DNA of 11,838 bases. It comes from Candidatus Gerdarchaeota archaeon (GTDB lineage: Archaea > Asgardarchaeota > Heimdallarchaeia > JABLTI01). Positions within the stretch are counted from its first letter, which is position 1; every line of letters starts with the position of its first letter. Positions 1 to 6,806 of the stretch are shown piece by piece. The stretch spans positions 1-11,838 of the forward strand of contig JAEORJ010000282.1 of NCBI GenBank assembly GCA_016840945.1. Reading direction: 5' to 3'. Made by a program: the position numbers and the translations under genes. Under the pieces are notes generated by a model. The model had not been told where the DNA came from, searched no databases, and saw nothing but the letters and a program-made list of their open reading frames with translations.

Positions 1-1470
1 AGTGAAAGTGTAAACTCCTTGTGTTTGTTTTAAACCTCTAACAGCTAATGTTATGAAAGCAATAATTACAGTTAACGTCACTAATCCTAATATTCCTAAA
101 AGTAATCCTTTCTGTAATTTGTCTCTATAAATGATATCTCTTTCCTCAATATCTGTTGAAAGCATTTGATTAATCTTTATTATACTATAAATAATTGTTA
201 TTGCTAATACACCAACTGATGAGATAGCTAAAGGTAGAATTTGGAATTTTATATTTCTAAAGAAATATGAAAAATCACCCCATACCAGTTGACTTTTAGC
301 AACAGCTGGTATAAGAGAAGCAATTATTATTGATACCAGAATTGATGCCAGAATTGCTATCAAAGCTAATATGATAAACTCAAGAATTATTGACCATATT
401 ATTTGTGATTTTTGCCCACCTTTATCTTTTAATATACTTATCTCAGTTTTTCTCTTCTCAATAATTATGTTAGTGGTTAATACAGACATGATTACTCCCA
501 AAACTATTACTGGGGTCATAACGACGATATAGGTTTTAGCTCTACTATATTCTTGTTCCAAATCCTCAATTGGTGCAGATAGAATTATTGGAAGAGCAGT
601 GGTGTGTTCAATTAACATGCTGTCAGTTAATTGTTCGATTTTTGGAAGAACACCTTCTATACCGTCTTCTGCTAAAATTTCAGGATTGCATTTTATTGTT
701 AGAAGAGGTGTTAATCCATTATTTTCCATTCGGGTAATATCCTCTTCTTCCATATTTTCAAATAGGAAAATGATTGAATTACTTAGGAAATCTTCTGAAA
801 AAGAGGTTTGCATCATTGTTATTGAATTAATATTAGAATAAATGCCTCTTACAGTAATATTATAGAAATTAATTGGTTCATATTGAAACAACCTTATCCC
901 AAAATCAGGACTATTACGATTAATTGTAATATTAAGACTTGCACCTGGTTCAACTGTAATATTCATTGCTTCTTCTATCATTTTTGCTTGAACTTCACTA
1001 ATTAAAACTTCACCTGTCTCGAGTGCAAACTCACCTCTAACAGTAAATTGTGAAGCTATTCTTTCAATGCTTTTTTTAGGAAACAAGAATAAGTTAGAAT
1101 ACGTTACTGGGTCTGAGTTATCATCTTGATTATCTAAAGGCCAGAAGCGATAGAATGGTCCCTTATCTTCAGCATTAAAGAAAGCTGAATTATAGTATAA
1201 TAATGCTGTAGAATCAACTAGTGGTTTTGAATCATTAAACCATTCTTCAATTAAAGGTATATTATCAGGAATATATGATCGCACTCTAATTTCATAATCA
1301 AGATCATTTAAGAAATCTTCAAGTGCTAAATCTTCCGAAGTGGCTGACCAAAGGCTTAATGATGAAACAACTGAAATTGATAGTGTTAAACCTAAAAAGA
1401 ATATAAATGCATATCGTTTATTAACCATCATATTGCGAAAAGCATATTTTAGGAAGAATCCCTTAGCCAT
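1..1470 (-). CDS. FtsX/MacB-like ABC transporter permease, partial (C-terminus beyond left edge)
   Basis: The minus strand is open for 490 codons from an ATG at 1470 to the window edge, with no stop. Visible parts, in order: a short basic N-terminus (about residues 1-19, with KYAFRNMMVNKRY); a first membrane segment (about 20-42); a large region of about 270 residues (43-310) that should lie outside the cell and carries several N-x-T/S sequons; then membrane segments near 313-335, 359-388, 410-432 and 455-477. Between the second and third lies the cytoplasmic stretch EKRKTEISILKDKGGQKSQI (338-357), which resembles the FtsX-domain loop. This layout fits MacB/LolC-type permeases that work with a separate ATPase to move lipids or peptides or to transmit force. 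The segment at 455-477 suggests a second FtsX half follows outside the window. No ATPase gene is visible. The substrate cannot be told. No strong Shine-Dalgarno is present; GTGAT precedes the ATG by four bases. Confidence 0.85.
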   Translation of the reverse strand, partial: MAKGFFLKYAFRNMMVNKRYAFIFFLGLTLSISVVSSLSLWSATSEDLALEDFLNDLDYEIRVRSYIPDNIPLIEEWFNDSKPLVDSTALLYYNSAFFNAEDKGPFYRFWPLDNQDDNSDPVTYSNLFLFPKKSIERIASQFTVRGEFALETGEVLISEVQAKMIEEAMNITVEPGASLNITINRNSPDFGIRLFQYEPINFYNITVRGIYSNINSITMMQTSFSEDFLSNSIIFLFENMEEEDITRMENNGLTPLLTIKCNPEILAEDGIEGVLPKIEQLTDSMLIEHTTALPIILSAPIEDLEQEYSRAKTYIVVMTPVIVLGVIMSVLTTNIIIEKRKTEISILKDKGGQKSQIIWSIILEFIILALIAILASILVSIIIASLIPAVAKSQLVWGDFSYFFRNIKFQILPLAISSVGVLAITIIYSIIKINQMLSTDIEERDIIYRDKLQKGLLLGILGLVTLTVIIAFITLAVRGLKQTQGVYTFT

Positions 1471-1666
1471 TTAAATCACATAATCTCTTCTAAGGTTATT
1501 TTGATTAATTCTATTTATGTTTATTGACGGATAGCAGAGCATTTTCTTACTTAAATAAGAATCTATAGATTAGGATTTTTTTCATTTTATAAATTGAAAT
1601 TAATTTTTTTTTAAAAAATAGTAAATAACTAAAAAAGTTTAATTAAACATCTACTAATGATAATTT
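1471..1666. promoter_or_regulatory. Divergent intergenic region between permease and S9 peptidase
   Basis: This 196-bp AT-rich spacer has no credible gene and must hold the promoters of both neighbours. It contains long T and A runs (1577-1582, 1604-1618). It also has a 20-bp near-palindrome at 1580-1599 (nine of ten pairs match) whose centre, TTTTATAAAT, looks like a TATA box. A perfect 12-bp palindrome follows at 1637-1648. Which box serves the permease is unclear. Confidence 0.5.
1631..1648 (+). promoter_or_regulatory. Putative BRE/TATA box of the S9 peptidase gene
   Basis: An A-run followed by GTTTAATTAAAC (a perfect palindrome, 1637-1648) is centred about 25 nt before the ATG at 1667. 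In archaea transcription starts about 25 nt downstream of the TATA box, so the start codon would sit at or near the 5' end of the message (a leaderless transcript). The absence of a Shine-Dalgarno sequence fits this. Confidence 0.45.
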
Positions 1667-1849
1667 ATGACTGATTACAAACCAAAACCTTTACCTTTTG
1701 ATGAATTGTTAAGTCTTCCATCGATTTCAAATCTTAAAATATCTAAAGATAAGAAAAAACTTGCTTTTTATTATGATGTTACCGGAAGAATTGAATTATA
1801 TATACTTGATCTAGAAACTAAGGAAATGAAACAAATATCTCATGGTTAA
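1667..1849 (+). CDS. S9 peptidase, N-terminal fragment ended by an in-frame TAA
   Basis: The ATG at 1667 opens a 60-codon frame (MTDYKPKPLPFDELLSLPSI...) that reads like the start of an S9-family (acylaminoacyl-peptidase/prolyl oligopeptidase) propeller. It contains a first strand set with YILDLETKEMKQISHG. The frame stops at TAA 1847-1849, but the same frame goes straight on with VPRAPRTGFIWDKKGEKIFF and then joins the long frame at 1949 (282 bases, exactly 94 codons, from 1667). It is therefore very likely the front end of the gene annotated at 1949-3490 and not a separate small gene. One base change from CAA or GAA would create this stop. On its own the 60-residue piece would have no activity. 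Confidence 0.6.
   Translation: MTDYKPKPLPFDELLSLPSISNLKISKDKKKLAFYYDVTGRIELYILDLETKEMKQISHG
1847..1849 (+). other. In-frame TAA interrupting the S9 peptidase gene (codon 61)
   Basis: This TAA lies in the reading frame shared by the upstream fragment and the catalytic part. No insertion or deletion is needed to join them. The codons just after the stop keep the family-like PRxPR...W..dG pattern, so coding constraint is visible on both sides. TAA ends every other gene whose stop is visible here, so it is not a reassigned codon in this genome. Confidence 0.9.
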
Positions 1850-1948
1850 GTACCACGAGCGCCTCGAACAGGATTTATTTGGGATAAAAAAGGAGAAAAA
1901 ATCTTCTTTGGAAAGGATGTTGGTGGAAATGAGCAAAATGATATTTGG

Positions 1949-3490
1949 ATGATTGATTTAGAAGGAACTACTAAAGCAATTACTAATACACCTAGATTTC
2001 AAGAACATGTAATTGATATCAGCAATGATAATGAATGGATTAGCTTTTTGAGTACAAGCCCTGGTCAATTGAACGTCTTCAAAATGAAATTAGATGGCAC
2101 AGAAGTGACTCAATTATCAGCCTCAGATGTACCAGTTGGAGGTGGAGATTGGAGTCCTGATGATTCTCTAATGATCATGCAAACAAATGAAATGAAAACT
2201 AATCTAGAGAATGATGACATATATCTATATGATGTCAAGACTGGTGATATGAAAAGAGTAATTCGGATTGATGAGAAAGGTTCTCATGATAATTTTGCTG
2301 ATTGGAACCCTGATGGCAAGAGCTTTGCTTTCACTTCTGATGCAACTGGTCAAGAACAAATTGGCATTTATACACTAGATTCTGAAGAAATCACATGGCT
2401 TAGTGATGGGAAATCTATCGAATATGGAGTAAGTTATAGTCCCTCAGGAAAGTGTTTTGCAGCGATGCAAAATAATGAAGCAACTATCAAACCAATAATC
2501 TATAATATTGAAACAAATACAAAAAAGGAATTGAAAATTCCTCCTGGACTAGCGTTTTATTTACAATGGATAGATGATGAAAGAATCATTATATTCTACA
2601 CAAATCCTATCGAAAAAGGCGATGTACTAATATACAATTTGATTAATGATGAAACTGAAACATTAATAGCTGCAGATTATAAGACAATTGATAAAACACA
2701 ATTCAGTGAACCTGAATATATTAGATACAAATCATTTGATGGGTTAGAAATTCCAGCAATTGTTTACAAACCAAAAAATATACCAGAAGGTGTGAAATTA
2801 CCCGCTATTGTTAATGTTCATGGAGGACCAACTGGACAATATCTATTGAATTTTGTTGCTAAGGAACAATATGTTTCATCTGAAGGCTTTGTTGTTATTT
2901 TACCAAACGTTCGTGGTAGCACGGGATATGGCGTAGAATTCCGTGATGCATGCATTAAAGATTGGGGTGGAAAAGACCTACAAGATGTTGTTTATGCTGC
3001 AAAATACTTAGCTTCATTACCTTATGTAGATTCTAATAGAATAGGTGTTGGCGGAGGATCATACGGAGGTTTTATGACCTTCCTAGCAGTAACGAAAGAA
3101 CCACAACATTGGAAAGCAGGATTTGCTTGGATAGGTATTTCTCATCTACCAAGTATGTATGATGAATCAATGCCACATTTCAAATATTTCTTACAAGCTC
3201 AAATGGGTGACCCAATAAATGATAAAGATTTATGGGAAGATCGAAGTGCTTTGAATTTTGCTGGAAATATGACAGCGAAGCTACTTATAATGCACGGAAT
3301 AAATGATCCTCGTTGTCCTATTTCACAAGCTAGAATTTTTAGAGATAAAATAGTAGAACTTGGCAAAGTTGAAGGGAAAGACTTTGAATACGTAGAATAT
3401 GGAGAGGTTGGTCACGGAGGATTTGGTGATATCGTAACCAGAAAGAAAACTGTTAAGGCAATGGTAGATTTCTTTAAACGAAGTCTATAA
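1949..3490 (+). CDS. S9-family prolyl-oligopeptidase-type serine peptidase, catalytic part (gene probably starts at 1667)
   Basis: This encodes the bulk of an S9 peptidase (acylaminoacyl-peptidase/dipeptidyl-peptidase type): an N-terminal beta-propeller with repeats such as WSPDDSL, WNPDGKSFAF and YSPSGKCFA, followed by an alpha/beta-hydrolase domain. Numbering from 1667 and counting the stop codon, I see the oxyanion motif HGGP at 385-388, the nucleophile in GGGSYGG (Ser465), the acid in HGINDP (Asp547) and the base in GEVGHGG (His583), near the C-terminus at residue 607. The triad is complete and normally spaced. There is no signal peptide, so it is probably cytosolic and trims peptides or acylated N-termini. 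The first ATG after the in-frame TAA is 1949, so a protein restarted there would lack about 94 residues (the first propeller blades) and may misfold. Family call is firm; whether a full-length product is made is uncertain. Confidence 0.9.
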   Translation: MIDLEGTTKAITNTPRFQEHVIDISNDNEWISFLSTSPGQLNVFKMKLDGTEVTQLSASDVPVGGGDWSPDDSLMIMQTNEMKTNLENDDIYLYDVKTGDMKRVIRIDEKGSHDNFADWNPDGKSFAFTSDATGQEQIGIYTLDSEEITWLSDGKSIEYGVSYSPSGKCFAAMQNNEATIKPIIYNIETNTKKELKIPPGLAFYLQWIDDERIIIFYTNPIEKGDVLIYNLINDETETLIAADYKTIDKTQFSEPEYIRYKSFDGLEIPAIVYKPKNIPEGVKLPAIVNVHGGPTGQYLLNFVAKEQYVSSEGFVVILPNVRGSTGYGVEFRDACIKDWGGKDLQDVVYAAKYLASLPYVDSNRIGVGGGSYGGFMTFLAVTKEPQHWKAGFAWIGISHLPSMYDESMPHFKYFLQAQMGDPINDKDLWEDRSALNFAGNMTAKLLIMHGINDPRCPISQARIFRDKIVELGKVEGKDFEYVEYGEVGHGGFGDIVTRKKTVKAMVDFFKRSL

Positions 3491-3539
3491 TTTCCTTTTT
3501 TTCTTTACCTCAAAAAGAAGAATTATATTTTAATTCTTC
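3491..3539 (+). terminator. T-rich tract plus hairpin after the S9 peptidase gene
   Basis: Immediately after the stop codon is a pyrimidine tract (3491-3506, with seven T at 3496-3502), the usual form of an archaeal terminator. It is followed by a perfect 9-bp inverted repeat, GAAGAATTA (3517-3525) and TAATTCTTC (3531-3539), with a 5-nt loop. The T-tract is the more likely terminator; the hairpin may protect the 3' end. Confidence 0.5.
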
Positions 3540-3548
3540 ATTATACTA

Positions 3549-3557
3549 CTTTATACA
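3549..3557 (+). promoter_or_regulatory. Possible TATA box of the TPR gene
   Basis: CTTTATACA lies about 48 nt before the ATG at 3601. A start site about 25 nt downstream would leave a leader of roughly 20-25 nt, ending in GTGATTAACC before the ATG. GTGAT could pair weakly with the archaeal 16S 3' end. The match is modest in such AT-rich sequence. Confidence 0.3.
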
Positions 3558-3600
3558 TAATAATATTTCAACAAATGACAGTAAATTAAAGTGATTAACC

Positions 3601-5787
3601 ATGGATGATAGTCTTTCAGCAGTATTGCAAGATGTTTCAAAGATTAAAGCTGAAGGGCAATTTGAATTAGCATTAAATAAAATAATAGATTTTGAACAAT
3701 CATCTAATCTAAGGTTACAAGATCAGGCTGTTTTACAGCTTGAAAAAGCAGCTCTCTATAATGACTTAGGTAATTATACTGAAGCATTAAAATTATCTGA
3801 AGATTTAATCAACAATAGTCAGAAATTGGAAAACTCATTGCAAATGCTTGATGCTATATTACAGAAAGCTCGAGCATTATGTCAATTGGATGAATTGGGA
3901 AAGAGTTTAGCATATATAAAACTAGGTGAACGCATTTTAGATAAATTGAATGGTGAGAATGTTAATGAAATCTTCAGTCGAAAAGCTACCTTGGCTTTTG
4001 AAAAAGGATATATTTTTGAGAAAGAAGAAGATTTGAAGAATGCTTTAGAGAGCTATCTCCAAAGCCTTTCACTTAGAAGGGAGCTAAAGAATCAAAATAA
4101 ATTAATTGAATCAAATAATGCTATTGCTAGAGTTTATTATCAAATGGGAGATGTAGTCCGTTCTTTAATGATATATCAGCAAAGTTTGAGTATGTTAAAA
4201 GAAATGAATAATAATGAAGCAATAGCTGATACTCTTAATTCAATAAGTAAAATTTACTTATGGAAAGGCGAATATGGTCCTGCTTTAGAAAACGCTTTAC
4301 AAAGTTTATCTTTGAGCGAAGAAAGTAATAATAAAATTCTCATTTCAAACTCATTAGATAATATTAGTATCGTTTATAATCAACTAGGAGAGCTTAACCG
4401 ATCTCTTGAATATCTTAATCGAAGTGTATCTTTAAGAGAAGAGATTGGTAATGATATGGCAACTGCTGAAACCTTACTTATTTTAAGTGAAATATTCCTT
4501 ATCAAAGGCGAACTAACTCAAGCATCACAATATTTGAATCAAGCTAAGGATTTAATCAAAGATACAAAATATTTCGATAAGAAATCAATTCTTCTTGAAA
4601 TTCTAGGATTAATCTTCTTTCATAGAGGAGAACTGACTGAAGCTATTGACAATTTAACTCAATGTTTGGAAATAAGACAAGAAAAGAAAAATAAAAAGAC
4701 AATAATTACAACTCTCTTTTGGTTAATTATTATCAATATTGAAAATAATAATATTGAGCAAGCACAAAATTATTTCAAGAAAATCCAAAAAACTATTGAG
4801 AAGCATAACAATTTAGTAAATGACATCCAATATCGATTATCATCCGCTATTATCTTAAAGAGAAGCAGTAATTTCGCTGTTTTAGCTAAAAGCCGTGAAT
4901 TATTAGAAGAAATAGCAAATTCTGACATTACTGATATTCACTTAAAAGCAATTGCTTTGTACAGTTTTTGCGAAGTTCTTTTAAAAGAAATGCAATTAGA
5001 TAATAGTAAAATATCTGATATTAGAAATTTAGAATTCTACATAAAGAAACATGAAAATATAGCAAATCAATTAGAATCTAATATTTTACACATAGAGAAT
5101 TTATGGTTAAAAGCCAATCTTGCATTATTACAACAAGAAAATCAAGAAGCAAATTCATTCTTTGAACAAGCAAATCAGATATCTGAAGAGAAGGGATTAG
5201 GAAGAATTGGTCTGAAAATCACTAAAGCACAAGAAATAATTTCAGGAACAAATAAAGAAAACACATCATTAACAGAGCAACAAAAAAATCAGATTATCAA
5301 ATTAAATGGTGATTCGGCAGTAGTTACTTCTGTAGTACAAATAATAGATAAAAAACAAGTGGATATTCCTGTACTTCAAGAAGAGGAACCAGTATTATTA
5401 ATTATAGTATATGAGGGTGGGGTTACAGTCTTTTCAAAGAAATTCTCACAAAAAGAAATGATAGATGAAATGTTCGTAGGAGGATTTCTAACCGCAATTG
5501 ATGCTTTCATGCACCAAACTTTTGCTACTGGGGGTTCAATAGAGAGGATACAACATCAAGAATACACTCTATTACTTAAAGGTGAAAATCCATTATTATT
5601 CTGTTATGTCTTTAAAGGCCATTCTTTTACAGCAATACAAAAATTAGATCAGATTGTTATAGAATTAAAGAAAGCACCAACAATTTGGAATTCTTTGACA
5701 AATAATTTTGGTGAACAATTAAATCAAGCTGAAAAACAAATGATAAGCGAATTAGCTGATAATATCTTCATTCACAAAGATGAATAA
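3601..5787 (+). CDS. TPR-repeat protein with C-terminal longin/roadblock-like domain
   Basis: This is a 728-residue soluble protein. From about residue 44 to 400 it is built of tetratricopeptide-type helix pairs. Five consecutive repeats have their turn glycine exactly 40 residues apart (MGD 183, KGE 223, LGE 263, KGE 303, RGE 343), the spacing of the TPR_12/kinesin-light-chain style. More degenerate repeats flank them, out to about residue 545. After a polar linker (550-590), residues about 597-690 form an alpha/beta segment: strands LLIIVYEGGVTVFS, a helical GGFLTAIDAFMHQ with GGSIERI, then YTLLLK, PLLFCYVFKGHSF and a last helix AIQKLDQIVIE. This order resembles the longin/roadblock-like sensor domains common in Asgard archaea. 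By family knowledge TPRs are protein-binding scaffolds and longin/roadblock folds often touch small GTPases; the actual partner is unknown. The ATG has no strong Shine-Dalgarno. Confidence 0.85.
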   Translation: MDDSLSAVLQDVSKIKAEGQFELALNKIIDFEQSSNLRLQDQAVLQLEKAALYNDLGNYTEALKLSEDLINNSQKLENSLQMLDAILQKARALCQLDELGKSLAYIKLGERILDKLNGENVNEIFSRKATLAFEKGYIFEKEEDLKNALESYLQSLSLRRELKNQNKLIESNNAIARVYYQMGDVVRSLMIYQQSLSMLKEMNNNEAIADTLNSISKIYLWKGEYGPALENALQSLSLSEESNNKILISNSLDNISIVYNQLGELNRSLEYLNRSVSLREEIGNDMATAETLLILSEIFLIKGELTQASQYLNQAKDLIKDTKYFDKKSILLEILGLIFFHRGELTEAIDNLTQCLEIRQEKKNKKTIITTLFWLIIINIENNNIEQAQNYFKKIQKTIEKHNNLVNDIQYRLSSAIILKRSSNFAVLAKSRELLEEIANSDITDIHLKAIALYSFCEVLLKEMQLDNSKISDIRNLEFYIKKHENIANQLESNILHIENLWLKANLALLQQENQEANSFFEQANQISEEKGLGRIGLKITKAQEIISGTNKENTSLTEQQKNQIIKLNGDSAVVTSVVQIIDKKQVDIPVLQEEEPVLLIIVYEGGVTVFSKKFSQKEMIDEMFVGGFLTAIDAFMHQTFATGGSIERIQHQEYTLLLKGENPLLFCYVFKGHSFTAIQKLDQIVIELKKAPTIWNSLTNNFGEQLNQAEKQMISELADNIFIHKDE

Positions 5788-5788
5788 A

Positions 5789-6142
5789 TTAATCGGTATT
5801 TTGGAAATTAATGGTAATTAACATTAATTCATTTTTCCCAGTATTTTCATATCCATGTGATGTACCAGCTGGAATGGTTACAACCATCTCTGGTTTTATT
5901 GTATATTGTTTGGAATCTATCGTTATTATACCGTTTCCAGTTAAGAAATAGAAAATGTGATGGTAACTATCAACATGAGTTCTAAAAACTCCACCTGGTT
6001 CGACTCTAGTGAGAGTCATTTTTTCTATAATAATATTCTTTGGAACAAGTTCTTTTGTAAGGATTTTAGATGTTAAATCTTTTCTTGTTTCTACCCAATC
6101 TAATTTAGCTAATTCTTTTATTTCAATATTCAACTTGATCAT
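5789..6142 (-). CDS. Small single-domain cupin protein
   Basis: This is a 117-residue protein, nearly all one cupin beta-barrel. Cupin motif 2 is intact: PAGTSHGYEN (91-100; P-x-G-x2-H-x3-N). Motif 1 is present but altered. Against the usual H-x-H-x3/4-E pattern ending in a G-x-G turn, the sequence reads THVDSYHHIFYFLTGNG (55-71), so the second His is Asp58 and the usual Glu position holds His. Metal binding through His56, Asp58, His61/62 and His96 is plausible but not standard. Cupins of this size include isomerases, dioxygenase-like enzymes and ligand sensors, and the substrate cannot be told. I chose the ATG at 6142; a TTG one codon upstream directly follows an in-frame TGA, so the start can only be one of these two. 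The gene meets the TPR gene tail to tail with one base between stops. Confidence 0.8.
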   Translation of the reverse strand: MIKLNIEIKELAKLDWVETRKDLTSKILTKELVPKNIIIEKMTLTRVEPGGVFRTHVDSYHHIFYFLTGNGIITIDSKQYTIKPEMVVTIPAGTSHGYENTGKNELMLITINFQNTD

Positions 6143-6145
6143 CAA

Positions 6146-6295
6146 TCATCTCATTTATCACAGACAATAATTATCTTTTGGATTAGAATTGTGTAAAGTA
6201 AGATAAAATTTTATTTGGGATTTTTATGTTTAGAAAACTCCAATTGGGATTTACATTAAAGAATACTTAAAAGCTTGAATGCTCCATTCTTAATC
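6146..6295. promoter_or_regulatory. Divergent promoter region between cupin and RING-like genes
   Basis: About 150 bp of AT-rich DNA drives both neighbours. It contains a perfect 12-bp palindrome ATAAAATTTTAT (6203-6214), a repeated 9-mer TTGGGATTT (6215-6223 and 6244-6252), and CTTAAAAG (6265-6272) centred about 28 nt before the plus-strand ATG at 6296. The last is a good TATA candidate giving a leaderless message, and it favours that ATG over the upstream TTG at 6275. A weaker box for the cupin lies near 6163-6178. Confidence 0.4.
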
Positions 6296-6790
6296 ATGTC
6301 ATCTAATAAAATAATAAATGTGCTAACATGGATTTTAATCGTTTCAGGATTAGGGTTAGCTGGTTGGGGATTATATAAATTAGGATTTGGTGCTAGTTCA
6401 GAATATGCTGTACTTATACTTGTTATGGGCTTAGTCGTTTTTCTAATTGGTGCTGTTTTGTTCTTCTTAAAAGGACGTTTAGGTGAAAAGAAACAAACTA
6501 CACCAAGAAGATATACACCTGTTAGTCAACCCAATTTATCATCTTTAGATGACATGAATTCAATCAGAGACAAACCTATCCATAAAGATAGAATAATAAA
6601 AGCTCGCAGAGTAATTCATCCTCCACCTGGTGAAGTTTGCATGATATCTAAAATGGAATTAACACCAGATGATGAGATTTTACAATGTACATTCTGTGGT
6701 TCTTATTTCATAAAATCTTATCTTGAAGATTGGTTAGCTGAAAATAAAAATTGTCCAGTATGTCAATCCATACTGGTTGAAGAAATATAA
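6296..6790 (+). CDS. Two-pass membrane protein with a degenerate RING-like zinc finger
   Basis: This is a 164-residue protein from the ATG at 6296; a TTG at 6275 would add seven residues. Two membrane segments come first (about residues 9-31 and 38-60), with a short loop between. A basic, disordered linker (61-110) follows, then a C-terminal finger. The finger has Cys115 in VCMISKMEL, then ILQCTFC (Cys131, Cys134), YFIKSYLEDWL (137-147) and NCPVC (Cys153, Cys156). The helix with W-L before C-P-x-C is the hallmark of RING-type domains. The C131/C134 and C153/C156 pairs would make one complete four-Cys zinc site. The other site is broken: Ser118, Ile139 and Tyr142 stand where Cys/His ligands are expected. 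By analogy it may be a membrane-anchored ubiquitin-ligase-like or protein-binding module; that is inference. No ubiquitin, E1 or E2 gene is in view. Confidence 0.75.
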   Translation: MSSNKIINVLTWILIVSGLGLAGWGLYKLGFGASSEYAVLILVMGLVVFLIGAVLFFLKGRLGEKKQTTPRRYTPVSQPNLSSLDDMNSIRDKPIHKDRIIKARRVIHPPPGEVCMISKMELTPDDEILQCTFCGSYFIKSYLEDWLAENKNCPVCQSILVEEI

Positions 6791-6805
6791 TTTTCTTATT
6801 TTTTT
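6791..6805 (+). terminator. T-rich terminator of the RING-like gene
   Basis: The stop codon is followed at once by TTTTCTTATTTTTTT, an archaeal-type T-tract. It fills the 16-bp gap to the convergent degV-like gene, so it could only serve the plus-strand transcript. Confidence 0.5.
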
Positions 6806-6806
6806 A

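Noticed and set aside
599..841. Open frame of 80 codons on the plus strand
   Set aside because: It lies wholly antisense within the permease gene, which has a continuous 490-codon protein-like frame on the minus strand.
1604..1618. T-run/A-run as a terminator in the divergent spacer
   Set aside because: Both flanking genes start here and point away, so no transcript is expected to end at this point.
1847..1849. Stop codon reassignment or a selenocysteine/pyrrolysine-type recoding
   Set aside because: Those use TGA or TAG, not TAA. TAA ends every other readable gene here, and no recoding hairpin was seen after the stop.
1667..3490. Programmed frameshift joining the two S9 pieces
   Set aside because: The two pieces are in the same frame (282 bases apart, a multiple of three), so no shift is needed.
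6143..6145. TTG start for the cupin
   Set aside because: An ATG follows as the next codon and is the likelier start; the TTG only adds one residue after an in-frame TGA.
6275..6277. TTG start for the RING-like protein
   Set aside because: It overlaps the end of the TATA-like region; the ATG at 6296 sits about 28 nt after CTTAAAAG, as expected for a leaderless start.
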